Positions 34,260 to 44,876 of a stretch of DNA of 64,000 nt are shown piece by piece; the first letter of the stretch is position 1; each line of letters opens with the position of its first letter. Source of the stretch: Streptomyces dangxiongensis. Lineage in GTDB: Bacteria > Actinomycetota > Actinomycetes > Streptomycetales > Streptomycetaceae. A program made the position numbers and the translations under genes. The stretch is from contig NZ_CP033073.1 of NCBI RefSeq assembly GCF_003675325.1, forward strand, positions 1,302,001 to 1,366,000. The letters run 5' to 3'. The notes below the pieces were generated by a model. It was not told where the DNA came from, did not search any database, and saw only the letters and a list, made by a program, of their open reading frames with translations.

Positions 34260-36056
34260 ATGAGCACCAAGGTCTCCGACCACATCCTCGGGCGCCTGCG
34301 CGCTTGGGGTGTGGAACAGGTCTTCGGCTATCCCGGCGACGGCATCAACGGGCTGCTGGCCGCCTGGGGCCGGGCCGAGGACCGGCCGCGTTTCATCCAG
34401 TCGCGGCACGAGGAGATGTCCGCCTTCGAGGCGGTGGGGTACGCCAAGTTCAGCGGCCGTATCGGCGTGTGCGCGGCGACCTCGGGGCCCGGCGCCATCC
34501 ACCTGCTCAACGGCCTGTACGACGCCAAACTGGACCACGTGCCGGTGCTGGCCGTCGTCGGCCAGACCGACCGGACCGCGATGGGCGGTTCCTACCAGCA
34601 GGAAGTCGACCTGCACACGCTGTACAAGGATGTCGCCTCGGAGTTCGTGGAGACGGTGACGGTGCCGGAGCAGCTACCGAACGTGCTCGACCGGGCGATC
34701 CGCACCGCGTACGCCCGGCGCTGCCCGACGGCGCTGATCATCCCCGGTGACGTGCAGGAGCTGGACTACTCGCCGCCGACGCACGAGTTCAAGATGGTGC
34801 CCTCCAGCCTGGACATGAGCGACTGGACGGCGATCCCGGCGGACGAGGCGCTGCGCCGGGCCGCGGAGGTGCTGAACGAGGGCGACAGGGTCGCCGTTCT
34901 GATCGGCCAGGGTGCCTCGGGCGCGGTCGCGGAGGTGCGGGAGATCGCCGAGCTGCTCGGCGCGGGGGTGGCGAAGGCGCTGCTCGGCAAGGACGTGCTG
35001 AGTGACGAACTGCCGTACGTCACCGGGCCGATCGGGCTGCTGGGCAGCCGGCCCTCGTACGAGATGATGCGGGACTGCGACACCCTGCTGACGATCGGTT
35101 CGTCGTTCCCGTACACACAGTTCATGCCGGACTTCGGCAAGGCGCGCGGGGTGCAGATCGACATCGACCCGCACATGATCGGTATGCGCTACCCGTACGA
35201 GGTGAACCTCGTCGGCGACGCGCGGGCGACGCTGCGGCGGCTGATCCCGCTGCTGGACACGGACCGGGGCGGGCGCGAGTGGCGTGACACGGTGTGCGCC
35301 AACGTGCGGCGCTGGCACGAGACGATGGAGCGGCGGGCCGCGCAGTCGGCCGACCCGGTCAATCCCGAGTACGTGGCCCGGGCGCTGGATCCGCTGCTGC
35401 CCGACAACGCGATCCTGACCTCCGACTCCGGTTCGGTGGCGAACTGGTACGCGCGGCACATCACCATGCGGCCGGGCATGCGGGGTTCGCTGTCGGGCAC
35501 GCTCGCGACGATGGGCCCGGGGGTGCCGTACGCGATCGGGGCGAAGTTCGCCCACCCGGACCGGCCGGTGTTCGCCCTCGTCGGAGATGGGGCGATGCAG
35601 ATGAACGGCCTGGCCGAGATGATCACGGCGGCGAAGTACCGGGACCGCTGGTCCGATCCGCGGCTGGTGGTGGCCGTGTGGAACAACCAGGACCTGAACC
35701 AGGTGACCTGGGAGATGCGCGCGATGGAGGGCGCCCCGTCGTTCCTGCCGTCGCAGTCCCTCCCGGACGTGCAGTACGCGGCGTTCGCCCGTTCGCTCGG
35801 CCTGACCGGCATCCGGGTGGAGAAGGCCGAGGACGTGGTGGCGGGCTGGCGGGCCGCCCTGGAGGCGGACGGGCCGGCGGTGATCGAGTTCCTCACCGAC
35901 CCGGCCGTACCGCCGATCCCACCGCACGCCACCTGGGAGCAGATGGAGGCGACGGCCAGGTCCGTGCTGAAGGGCGACGCCGACCGGGGCTCGATGATCA
36001 AGCAGGGCCTGAAGGCGAAGGTCCAGGAGTTCCTGCCGGGCGGGAAGAAGCGGTAG
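34260..36056 (+). CDS. ThDP-dependent enzyme, pyruvate oxidase/dehydrogenase (PoxB)-like
   Basis: A 598-aa cytoplasmic enzyme of the acetolactate synthase/pyruvate oxidase superfamily. Three domains are visible. The N-terminal PYR domain has catalytic Glu51 in SRHEEMSAFEAVGYAKF. A central TPP_enzyme_M domain follows. The C-terminal PP domain has the metal/ThDP motif GDGAMQMNGLAEMITAAKY ending in WNNQDLN. The QEVDLHTLYKDV block resembles PoxB-like enzymes rather than IlvB. The product (acetate, acetyl phosphate or other) is uncertain. ATG 34260 follows GGGGAGG, 8 nt away. A single gene. Confidence 0.88.
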   Translation: MSTKVSDHILGRLRAWGVEQVFGYPGDGINGLLAAWGRAEDRPRFIQSRHEEMSAFEAVGYAKFSGRIGVCAATSGPGAIHLLNGLYDAKLDHVPVLAVVGQTDRTAMGGSYQQEVDLHTLYKDVASEFVETVTVPEQLPNVLDRAIRTAYARRCPTALIIPGDVQELDYSPPTHEFKMVPSSLDMSDWTAIPADEALRRAAEVLNEGDRVAVLIGQGASGAVAEVREIAELLGAGVAKALLGKDVLSDELPYVTGPIGLLGSRPSYEMMRDCDTLLTIGSSFPYTQFMPDFGKARGVQIDIDPHMIGMRYPYEVNLVGDARATLRRLIPLLDTDRGGREWRDTVCANVRRWHETMERRAAQSADPVNPEYVARALDPLLPDNAILTSDSGSVANWYARHITMRPGMRGSLSGTLATMGPGVPYAIGAKFAHPDRPVFALVGDGAMQMNGLAEMITAAKYRDRWSDPRLVVAVWNNQDLNQVTWEMRAMEGAPSFLPSQSLPDVQYAAFARSLGLTGIRVEKAEDVVAGWRAALEADGPAVIEFLTDPAVPPIPPHATWEQMEATARSVLKGDADRGSMIKQGLKAKVQEFLPGGKKR

Positions 36057-36097
36057 CCGCGCGGTTGCCGGACGGCACCGCCGGCCACGCGTCCGGT

Positions 36098-36595
36098 CTA
36101 CCGGTAGAAGACCGCTACGCCCCCATGGTGCGAGCAGGCACCCTGATGATGGGCGGCGTACGAGTAGGTGCCGTCGTTGCAGAGAGCGGTGGCGCCGTTT
36201 CCGGCATCGCCGGAACCGCCCGAGGAGCTGGAGGTTCCGCCTCCGGACGACCCGCCGGACGTGCCACCGCCGCCTCCCGAACCCGCGGCGACCGCGTGCG
36301 CGGTGACGGTCACCTTCACCCTGACCGTCTCCGTTGCCGTCACCGTCGGCGCGGGCGCGGGCGTCGCGGTCTCCGTGGCCGTGGCCGTGGCCGTCGCGGT
36401 GACGGTCGCGGTCGCGGCCGGCCGCACCTTCGCTGCCGCCGCCTTCACATCGTGTCCGTCGCCCTGACCGCCGGCGCCGGCGCCGAGGCCGATCAGGAAG
36501 GCGAATCCGATCGCGGGCAGTACGTATCGCTTCCGCCCCCACCTCGGTCTCGTGGTGACAGGTGGCTGTGGCGGCGTGGTGTACGGGTCGGTCAT
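36098..36595 (-). CDS. DUF3761-domain membrane protein
   Basis: A 165-aa protein. The N-terminal cytoplasmic PxPP region is followed by one transmembrane segment (YVLPAIGFAFLIGLGAGAG). A Thr/Ala-rich stretch comes next (TVTATATATATETATP), then a Gly/Ser linker. The last 28 residues have two Cys, several His and Tyr (LCNDGTYSYAAHHQGACSHHGG), typical of DUF3761. The C-terminal domain would lie outside the membrane. Function unknown. ATG 36595 follows a GGGGGG element. Confidence 0.75.
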   Translation of the reverse strand: MTDPYTTPPQPPVTTRPRWGRKRYVLPAIGFAFLIGLGAGAGGQGDGHDVKAAAAKVRPAATATVTATATATATETATPAPAPTVTATETVRVKVTVTAHAVAAGSGGGGGTSGGSSGGGTSSSSGGSGDAGNGATALCNDGTYSYAAHHQGACSHHGGVAVFYR

Positions 36596-36842
36596 GTGTC
36601 CCCCCAGGGCGCGTCGGAGGGTTGACCGTAACTCCCCTTGTGAAGATCGCGTGTTGCTTCGGTAGTAGTCATCTTTTCGTGACCTCGAACCGCGGCCGAG
36701 GACCGTCCCCGTACGGACGGTCCTCGCGACAACGCGCTTGACGCGCAGCCGGATTCTCGTCGGCGTACGTGGTGGGTGCCGGCTGTTACGCGACGGTCCA
36801 TCCGGGTACGCGGTGCGGACCGTCGACCCTCTGGAGGGAGAC

Positions 36843-37220
36843 ATGCAGCGAGGCAGTGACCGGCTGAGCGTCCACCGTGACGACGAGATGAAGCACGAAC
36901 TGAGGGAATTGCTGAGGTCCGGGCATCCGACGCGGGTCGAGGAGTGGCACGACCCGGAACCGGCCGCGGACGACGATCCGGAGGTCTGGGGCGGCCCGGT
37001 GGGCGGCCTGGGCTCCCCGGCGTCGCTGGAGCGGACGAGGCTGGAACTGGCCCGGCATCTGAGCCGGCACGCGTTTCCGGCGAAGCCGGGCGAGGTGGCC
37101 AGGTCGCTGCGGCGGAACAACGCGCCCGGCGGGCTGATCGACGCCGTGGCCGCCCTGCCGCACGGGGAACGCTACGACAACGCGCAGCGGCTGGCGGAGG
37201 CGCTGGCGGGCGGCGCGTGA
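36843..37220 (+). CDS. DUF2795-domain protein
   Basis: A 125-aa hydrophilic protein. The second half (RLELARHLSRHAFPAKPGEVARSLRRNNAP) and LIDAVAALPHGERYDNAQRL match DUF2795, a small helical domain of unknown function common in actinobacteria. The acidic/Trp-containing middle (RVEEWHDPEPAADDDPEVWGG) is linker-like. ATG 36843 follows GGAGGG. The next gene, DJ-1/PfpI, lies 148 bp downstream in the same direction. Confidence 0.75.
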   Translation: MQRGSDRLSVHRDDEMKHELRELLRSGHPTRVEEWHDPEPAADDDPEVWGGPVGGLGSPASLERTRLELARHLSRHAFPAKPGEVARSLRRNNAPGGLIDAVAALPHGERYDNAQRLAEALAGGA

Positions 37221-37368
37221 GCGGGGGCCGGGCGGCTCGGACAGCGCGTGGCGACACGGTCGGCGCGGGAGGAACGGCGGAGGTGGGCGCGCGGGCGGCG
37301 CGGGACAGGAAGCGGCGTGCCCGGGGGCACCGGGCCGTGTGGCGGACAGTGGAAGGAGACTGAGAATC

Positions 37369-37911
37369 ATGCGTATCGCGTTTCTGGTGGCACCCGAGGG
37401 CGTCGAGCAGGTGGAGCTGACCGAGCCGTGGCAAGCGGCCTCCGGCGCCGGGCACGAGCCGGTGCTGGTGTCGACGGAGTCCGGGAAGATCCAGGCGTTC
37501 AACCATCTGGACAAAGCGGACATGTTCCCCGTGGACGAGGTGGTGGGTGAGGCGTCGGCCGGGTCGTTCGGTGGTCTGGTGCTGCCGGGCGGGGTCGCGA
37601 ACCCGGACGTCCTGCGGATGGACGAGAAGGCCGTCGCGTTCGTGAAGGACTTCTTCGAGCAGGGCCGTCCGGTCGCCGCGATCTGCCACGCGCCGTGGAC
37701 GCTGGTGGAGGCGGACGTCGTCCGTGGCCGGGTGCTGACGTCCTGGCCGAGTCTGCGCACGGACATCGTCAACGCGGGCGGGACCTGGGTGGACGAACAG
37801 GTGAAGATCTGCGACCACGGGTCCAACAAGCTGGTGACCAGCCGCAGGCCGGACGACCTGAAGGCGTTCTGCGAGGCGTTCCTGCACGTGTTCGCCGGCG
37901 AGGCCGGCTGA
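37369..37911 (+). CDS. DJ-1/PfpI family type 1 glutamine amidotransferase-like protein
   Basis: A 180-aa flavodoxin-like protein of the PfpI/YhbO group (protease/deglycase or stress chaperone). The nucleophile elbow is AICHAPW with Cys106 and His107. GLVLPGGVANPD and the FVKDFFEQGRPV helix are typical. ATG 37369 follows AAGGAG. Likely a cytosolic stress protein; its exact activity is debated in the family. Confidence 0.9.
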   Translation: MRIAFLVAPEGVEQVELTEPWQAASGAGHEPVLVSTESGKIQAFNHLDKADMFPVDEVVGEASAGSFGGLVLPGGVANPDVLRMDEKAVAFVKDFFEQGRPVAAICHAPWTLVEADVVRGRVLTSWPSLRTDIVNAGGTWVDEQVKICDHGSNKLVTSRRPDDLKAFCEAFLHVFAGEAG

Positions 37912-37954
37912 CCGTACCCGGATGTGTCGGGGCCGGCCCGTGGGGGCCGGCCCC

Positions 37955-37989
37955 TGCCGCTGCCGCGGGTACCGGTCGCGGCAGCGGCA
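37955..37989. terminator. Hairpin between convergent genes
   Basis: A perfect 13-bp stem (TGCCGCTGCCGCG at 37955-37967 with its complement at 37977-37989) surrounds a 9-nt loop. It lies between the stop of the DJ-1/PfpI gene and that of the DUF6158 gene. Confidence 0.65.
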
Positions 37990-38076
37990 GCGGCCGGGCA
38001 CAGCGGGGCGGGTACCGGTTCCCGCCGGCGCGCGCTCGCGGCCGGTGCCGGTTCGGGTGCCGGACGTGCCGACGGT

Positions 38077-38355
38077 TCAGGTGCCGGGGGTCGCCGTCTC
38101 GCCGCTGCCGCGCTCCCGGGCGCCCTCGCGGGTGCGGGCCGCGCTGACCAGGCGGCGCGGGTTGCGGCGCAGATACTCGCCCTCCAGTTGCGCCATGCGC
38201 TCGTTGTGGGCCCGCAGCGCGTCGTTCGAGCCGTACAGGAGGGTGTCGTGGCGCGTGCGGTGGATCGTCTCCAGCTCCTTCATGAGCTGCTGGTCGTCCA
38301 GCCGGCTGGGGTCGACTCCGGTCGTGGTGGTGCCCCGCTCATCGTGTTCGTTCAT
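38077..38355 (-). CDS. DUF6158 small hydrophilic protein
   Basis: A 92-aa protein. The core (DDQQLMKELETIHRTRHDTLLYGSNDAL, then HNERMAQLEGEYLRRNP) is a conserved small Streptomyces family annotated DUF6158. It is likely a helical cytoplasmic protein of unknown role. The ATG at 38355 lacks a strong ribosome site. An in-frame upstream start at 38412 would overlap the ABC-F stop, and translation coupled to that gene is possible. Confidence 0.65.
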   Translation of the reverse strand: MNEHDERGTTTTGVDPSRLDDQQLMKELETIHRTRHDTLLYGSNDALRAHNERMAQLEGEYLRRNPRRLVSAARTREGARERGSGETATPGT

Positions 38356-38408
38356 GCGGTCCGGGTACCCGCCCGCAGGCACTGCCCCCGGGCGTTTTTC
38401 CCGGGAGG

Positions 38409-40028
<1,620 letters not shown>

Positions 40029-40273
40029 GGGCAGGCATTCTCCGGGGCTGCCGGGACCGGGGGCAAACCGTTATCACCGGCGCCGGACGCCGCGTGCGCC
40101 AGCGAAGCGCTGACCGGACGCTTCGCCTGAAGCTGTGACTCAGCAGTCATCGCAACCTCCTCCCTTTTCACCAGTAACTATTGGGCTTATCGGAACGAGG
40201 TCGTCCAAATGCGCAGGCAATCCAGGGTCGAAGGAACATTTGTGCCTACGTAGATGGGGTTTATCGTGGTGTC

Positions 40274-41025
40274 GTGGCTTCCGATCGGACAGCGCCGGCC
40301 GACCAGGCCAACACGCCATCGACTCCGTCAGCGTCCTGAGCGAGGACTCACGGCGGCGCATGTTCACCTACATCCGCCGTGCGGGCCGCGCTGTCACCCG
40401 CGACGAGGCCGCCGCGAGCGTCGGCATATCCCGCAAGCTCGCCGCATTCCACCTGGACAAGCTCGTCGACGCCGGCCTGCTCCGCGCCCACTACGAGACG
40501 CCCGGCGGGATTCGCAAGGTCGGCAGACGGCCGAAGGTGTACGGGCCCACCGCCGCGCAGATCACCGTGAGCATCCCCGACCGGCGCCACGAACTCCTGG
40601 CGCACCTGCTCCTGGACGCCGTCCTGACCGAGGAGGCCGACGAAAACGCGGCGCAGGCAGCGGTGCGGACCGCCGAGCAGCGCGGCCGCCGGCTGGGCGA
40701 AGCCGCGCGGGAGGAGACCCGCCCCGGGCGACTGGGCCCCGAGCGCGGGCTGACCGCCTGCGAGGGGCTGCTGGAGGAGTACGGCTACGAACCCGTCCGG
40801 GAAGCCCCCACCCGGCTGCGGCTGCGCAACTGTCCGTTCCACCCGCTGGCCGCGAAGGCCCCCGAGCTGGTGTGCGGCATGAACCAGGCCTTCCTCAGCG
40901 GCTATCTCGTCGGCCTGGAGGTCCGCGGCGTCCAGGCCGTGCCGGCCCCCGAGCCCGGCGAATGCTGCGTGCAGTTGTGCCCGAACGATCCCGATCGTGA
41001 TGACCAGATGCCCCAGGATCACTGA
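40274..41025 (+). CDS. ArsR/HTH_20-type transcriptional regulator with C-terminal Cys cluster; start uncertain
   Basis: Residues from HAIDSVSVLSEDSRRRMFTYIRR onward form a winged helix-turn-helix (RDEAAASVGISRKLAAFHLDKLVDAGLL). A C-terminal sensor-like domain carries NCPFHPLA and ECCVQLCP, resembling redox- or metal-sensing regulators. The 5' end is problematic. GTG 40274 would give a sensible start (VASDRTAPADQ) but in another frame, with a missing base near 40305. Within the HTH frame the only starts are GTG 40135, a TTG near 40240 and ATG 40360, none with a good ribosome site. The coding sequence is certain only from about 40312. Confidence 0.65.
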
Positions 41026-41207
41026 CACAGCACCGGCCGCCCGTCCCCGCGGGCCACCGCCCCGGTATCCCCTGCCCGCAGCGGAAGGATCGAAGGGGGG
41101 CCGGGGATTGCCCGCGATCCCCTGCGGGGCACACCCCGCACCGGTGCTCGACGTTTCCGTCGAGCTGGGGGAAACGCCCGTCCTGGCGTTCCGATCGGAG
41201 CATCGCC

Positions 41208-41771
41208 ATGTCGACCAAACGCGTTCGGCACTCTTCTGCCTCGTCCACGGAACCGGTGGCGCGGTCCACTTCCACCGCCGTGCCGATGACGACCGCCGCC
41301 GACTCCGGGCTGCTGCTCATCCGGCTGGCCTTCGGCCTGCTGATGGCCGCACACGGGGCGCAGAAAGTCTTCGGGCTCTTCGGCGGTCCGGGTCTGACGG
41401 CGACCGGCAAGGGGTTCGCGGCCCTGGGCTACCACCCTGGCAAGCTCTTCGCCGTGATCGGGGGTATGTCCGAGTTGCTCGGCGGCCTCGGTCTGGCACT
41501 GGGGCTGCTGACCCCGCTGGCGGCTGCCGCCCTGATCGGCGTCATGATCAATGCGATGGTCACGGTCACCGCCGCCCACGGTCTGTGGGAGACGGACGGC
41601 GGCGTGGAGTACAGCGTCTGCATCGCCGTCGTCGCGCTGGCCGTCGCCGCCATCGGTCCGGGCCGGCTGGCCGCCGACCGCCCCTTCCGCTGGGGCAAGG
41701 GCGGCTGGAAAGAAGCGGCCTTCGCCCTCGGCCTGGGCGGCATCGCCGCCGCGATCACACTCAGTCTGTAG
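41208..41771 (+). CDS. DoxX-family membrane protein
   Basis: A 187-aa protein with four hydrophobic segments. The DoxX signature is LLLIRLAFGLLMAAHGAQKVFG, then GGMSELLGGLGLALGLLTPL. DoxX proteins are linked to thiosulfate:quinone oxidoreductase and to redox/stress membrane complexes. Residues 1-30 are Ser/Thr-rich and may not be conserved. ATG 41208 follows a GGAG. The function is uncertain, and the preceding redox-type regulator could control it (inference). Confidence 0.85.
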   Translation: MSTKRVRHSSASSTEPVARSTSTAVPMTTAADSGLLLIRLAFGLLMAAHGAQKVFGLFGGPGLTATGKGFAALGYHPGKLFAVIGGMSELLGGLGLALGLLTPLAAAALIGVMINAMVTVTAAHGLWETDGGVEYSVCIAVVALAVAAIGPGRLAADRPFRWGKGGWKEAAFALGLGGIAAAITLSL

Positions 41772-41924
41772 ACACGAAGCGCCCACCCGCCCCGCACCCT
41801 CTGAAGCTTCGCCCGCCCTCCGGCATGCCGGCAGGGCCTTGACGAGTGCCGGGGAGCAGCGTGCAGGCGGGTTCATCAGCGATCTCCTGGACACGGTGGA
41901 CGGGGCAGCGTGAAAGCGCCGGCT

Positions 41925-41996
41925 CCGCGAGGCGGTGCCGTCCGGCCCGCGCGAGGCGGTGACACCCGGTGTGCGCGAGGCGGTGACACCCGGTGT
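41925..41996. repeat. Three 24-bp tandem repeats
   Basis: Two identical 24-bp units (starting GCGCGAGGCGGTGACACC) lie at 41949-41972 and 41973-41996. A degenerate unit precedes them at 41925-41948 (first half conserved). They end about 42 bp before the PAP2-diacylglycerol kinase start. There is no spacer, so this is not a CRISPR. Confidence 0.85.
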
Positions 41997-42037
41997 GCCG
42001 GGCACAAGAAACGGGCGCTTCCGGGTAAGCGCACCCC

Positions 42038-43534
42038 ATGAGCCCAGACCTGGACCTGACTCTCCCGGCCTCCGCAGCCCGGACCCCGCTGCGCACGGCC
42101 CTCTCGCTCGACGGCCGGCTCTTCCAGGCCGCCGCCGCCTGGAACTGGCCGGGGGCCGAACGGGTGCTGCCCCGGCTGAGCCGCGGCGCGAACCACGGGG
42201 TGCTGTGGTTCGGGGTGGCCGCCGCGATGGCCGCGAGCCGCACACCCAGGGCCCGCCGGGCGGCGGTGCGAGGGCTGGCGTCGCTCAGCCTGGCCTCGCT
42301 GACGATCAACACCGTCGGCAAGCGGTCGGTGCGCCGGGCCCGGCCGGTGCTGGATCCGGTGCCGCTCGTGCGGCGGCTGAAGCAGCAGCCGATCACCACC
42401 TCCTTCCCGTCCGGGCACGCCGCCTCCGCCGCGGCCTTCGCGACCGGGGTCGCCCTGGAGTCGCCGGCATGGGGGGCCGCGGCGGCGCCGGTGGCGTTCT
42501 CGGTGGCGGCGTCCCGCGTGTACACGGGGGTGCACTTCCCGAGCGACGTGCTGGCCGGGGCCGCGCTCGGCGCGGGCGCCGCCTTCCTGGTACGGCGTCT
42601 GGTGCCGACCCGCGCCCAGGTCCGGGACTCCGCCCGCCCGCGGGCCGCGGCCCCGGCGCTGCCCGAGGGTGACGGCCTGGTGGTGGTCGCCAACCAGGCG
42701 TCGGGCACGGCGGACCGGGTGCGCGCGCTGCACGACGCGCTGCCGATGGCGGAGGTCGTCGAGTGCGCGCCGGAGGACGTCGCCGAGGAGCTGGAGAAGG
42801 CGGCGGCCCGGGCGCGGGTGCTCGGGGTGTGCGGCGGCGACGGCACGGTGAACGCGGCGGCCGGGACCGCCCTGCGGCACGGTCTGCCGCTCGCGGTGCT
42901 GCCCGGCGGCACCCTCAACCACTTCGCCTACGACCTGGGCGTGGAGGACGAACGGCAGCTGGCCCGGGCGGTGCGGCACGGCGAGGCGGTCCGGGTGGAC
43001 GTGGGCCGGTTCGTCTCCCAGGACGCGGAGGGCGTGTTCCTGAACACGCTCAGCCTCGGCGTGTACCCGGAGCTGGTGCGGGCGCGGGACCGCTGGTCCC
43101 ACCGGATCGGCGGCTGGTCCGCCGGGGTGCTCGGGGCGTTGCGGGTGCTGCGTGCCGGGCAGCACCCCCTGGAGGTGGTGGCGGGCGGTGAACGGCGTCC
43201 GCTGTGGCTGCTGTTCGTCGGCAACGGCGTCTACCACCGGATGGGCCTCGCCCCGGGCCGCCGCACCGATCTCGCGGACGGTCTGCTGGACGTGCGGGCG
43301 GTGCACGGCAGCCGCAGGCCCGCGCTGCGGCTGCTCGCGGCGGCGGTCGCGGGCCCGCTGACCCGGTCGCCCGCGCACGCGGCGGTGCAGGTGAAGCGGC
43401 TGCGGCTGACCGGCATCGCCCCCGGCACCCCGCTGGCCTACGACGGCGAGGTGACGACGGTGTCGGACGAGGTGCGCCTGGAGAAGCTGCCCGAGGCCCT
43501 GACGGTGTACCGCCCGCTGGACTCCGTGTCCTGA
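42038..43534 (+). CDS. Bifunctional PAP2 phosphatase / diacylglycerol kinase-like protein
   Basis: A 498-aa fusion. Residues 1-190 form a PAP2 phosphatase with its three motifs: KRSVRRARP, PSGHA and SRVYTGVHFPSD. Residues 205-495 form a diacylglycerol/lipid kinase domain with GVCGGDGTVNAAAGT and LPGGTLNHFAYDLG, ending AYDGEVTTV. It could interconvert diacylglycerol/phosphatidate or prenyl phosphates at the membrane. ATG 42038 begins MSPDLDLTLP. Such fusions are a known actinobacterial family; the lipid substrate is unknown. Confidence 0.92.
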   Translation: MSPDLDLTLPASAARTPLRTALSLDGRLFQAAAAWNWPGAERVLPRLSRGANHGVLWFGVAAAMAASRTPRARRAAVRGLASLSLASLTINTVGKRSVRRARPVLDPVPLVRRLKQQPITTSFPSGHAASAAAFATGVALESPAWGAAAAPVAFSVAASRVYTGVHFPSDVLAGAALGAGAAFLVRRLVPTRAQVRDSARPRAAAPALPEGDGLVVVANQASGTADRVRALHDALPMAEVVECAPEDVAEELEKAAARARVLGVCGGDGTVNAAAGTALRHGLPLAVLPGGTLNHFAYDLGVEDERQLARAVRHGEAVRVDVGRFVSQDAEGVFLNTLSLGVYPELVRARDRWSHRIGGWSAGVLGALRVLRAGQHPLEVVAGGERRPLWLLFVGNGVYHRMGLAPGRRTDLADGLLDVRAVHGSRRPALRLLAAAVAGPLTRSPAHAAVQVKRLRLTGIAPGTPLAYDGEVTTVSDEVRLEKLPEALTVYRPLDSVS

Positions 43535-43652
43535 CGGCCCGTCAGTCCATATAACAAAACCCACATCTCAGCATTCGGCTGGCGGGCGTACCGTGAGGCG
43601 GACCGGTGGACGGGCAGACCGGTCCGCCGACGAGGGGTGAAGGGGTACAGCC

Positions 43653-44474
43653 ATGCCGAAGGCACAGGAGACCGCCGTCTACACGCACGGGCACCACGAG
43701 TCGGTGCTGCGTTCGCACACCTGGCGGACCGCGGCCAACTCCGCGGCCTATCTGCTCGGCGCGCTCAGGCCCCACATGCGCGTCCTGGACATCGGGTGCG
43801 GCCCCGGCACCATCACCGCCGACCTGGCGGAACTGGTCCCGGACGGCCATGTCACCGGGGTCGACCACGCCCCCGGCGTCCTGGAGCAGGCCCGGGCCAC
43901 CGCCGCCGCCCGCGGCCTGACGAACGTGGACTTCGCGGTGGCCGACGTCCACGCCCTGGACCACCGGGACGACACCTTCTGCGTGGTCCACGCCCACCAG
44001 GTGCTCCAGCACGTGGGCGACCCGGTGCAGGCTCTGCGCGAGATGCACCGGGTGACGAAGCCCGGCGGGTTCATCGCCGTACGCGACGCGGACTACGCGG
44101 CGATGACCTGGTACCCGGCGCTGCCCGGCCTGGACGACTGGCTGGAGCTGTACGAGCGCGTGGCGCGTGCCAACGGCGGCGAGCCCGACGCCGGGCGCCG
44201 GCTGACGGCGTGGGCGCGGGCGGCGGGGCTGCGGGACGTCACGGCCACCTCCAGCACCTGGACGTTCGCCACGCCCGGGGAGCGTGCGTGGTGGAGCGGC
44301 CTGTGGGCGGACCGCACCCTCGCCTCCGACTACGCCGAACGGGTGCTGGAGGGCGGTCACGCGACGGCGGAGCGGCTGCGGGCGGTCTCGGAGGCCTGGC
44401 GGGACTGGGGCCGGCACGACGACGGCTGGTTCGCGGTCCTGCACGGGGAGATCCTGTGCCGTAAAGATGCCTGA
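43653..44474 (+). CDS. Class I SAM methyltransferase (UbiE/MenG-like)
   Basis: A 273-aa methyltransferase. Motif I is VLDIGCGPGTITADL at about residue 43, followed by VTGVDHAPGVLEQA. Motif II is FCVVHAHQVLQHVGD, and motif III RVTKPGGFIAVRDADYAAM. The C-terminal half carries substrate-binding helices rich in Trp/Tyr. ATG 43653 begins MPKAQETAVYTHGHH. It is convergent with the gas-vesicle operon and has a less GC-rich promoter region. The acceptor is unknown. Confidence 0.88.
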   Translation: MPKAQETAVYTHGHHESVLRSHTWRTAANSAAYLLGALRPHMRVLDIGCGPGTITADLAELVPDGHVTGVDHAPGVLEQARATAAARGLTNVDFAVADVHALDHRDDTFCVVHAHQVLQHVGDPVQALREMHRVTKPGGFIAVRDADYAAMTWYPALPGLDDWLELYERVARANGGEPDAGRRLTAWARAAGLRDVTATSSTWTFATPGERAWWSGLWADRTLASDYAERVLEGGHATAERLRAVSEAWRDWGRHDDGWFAVLHGEILCRKDA

Positions 44475-44573
44475 ACCGCGCGTTCCGGGACACCCGGCGC
44501 GTCGGAGGTGCACCATGGTGCCCGTCCTGCCCGTCCTGCTCCTGGTACGGTGCCGGATTCGTACTGAAGGGTG

Positions 44574-44876
44574 TCAGTCGCGGGGAAGCAGCGGTCCGAG
44601 CGGCCCGAGGTCCAGATTGAGGTCCTCGGGCCGCAGCCCGTACCGGTCCCGCAGCTCGGCCATCCGGTCTTCCAACAGCATCAGGGTGAGCCCGATCCGT
44701 TCCTCCTGCTCCTCGGTCAGGTCCCCGGTGTCGAAACGGCGCACGGCCTGGCGCTCCATGAGCTGGCGTAGCAGCTCGACCACGGTGAGCACGAGTTTCA
44801 CCAGGTCGCGCTCGACGGTGTCGGGTTCCAGGTCCAGCCGTTTGCGCCGCGGGCCCTCGGCCGGGCTCTCGGTCAT
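44574..44876 (-). CDS. gvpK: Gas vesicle protein GvpK
   Basis: A 100-aa protein, last gene of the gas-vesicle operon. The family signature (LDLEPDTVERDLVKLVLTVVELLRQLMERQA and RRFDTGDLTEEQEERIG) is complete. GvpK is an essential assembly/initiation factor for vesicle formation in the cytoplasm. It overlaps the gvpS stop by 4 bp (ATGA). Confidence 0.95.
   Translation of the reverse strand: MTESPAEGPRRKRLDLEPDTVERDLVKLVLTVVELLRQLMERQAVRRFDTGDLTEEQEERIGLTLMLLEDRMAELRDRYGLRPEDLNLDLGPLGPLLPRD

Noticed and set aside
32785..34263. Plus-strand frame antisense to the Cys-rich protein
   Set aside because: It is made of repeat complement, has no family pattern, and overlaps a minus-strand gene with a clear signal peptide.
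37221..37368. A small gene between the DUF2795 and DJ-1/PfpI genes
   Set aside because: No start with a ribosome site and no family pattern; treated as leader of the DJ-1/PfpI gene.
41925..41996. CRISPR array
   Set aside because: The repeats are directly adjacent without unique spacers, and no cas genes are present.
44510..44521. 12-bp palindrome GCACCATGGTGC as a terminator of the gas-vesicle operon
   Set aside because: The stem has no loop and is short; it does not form a convincing hairpin.
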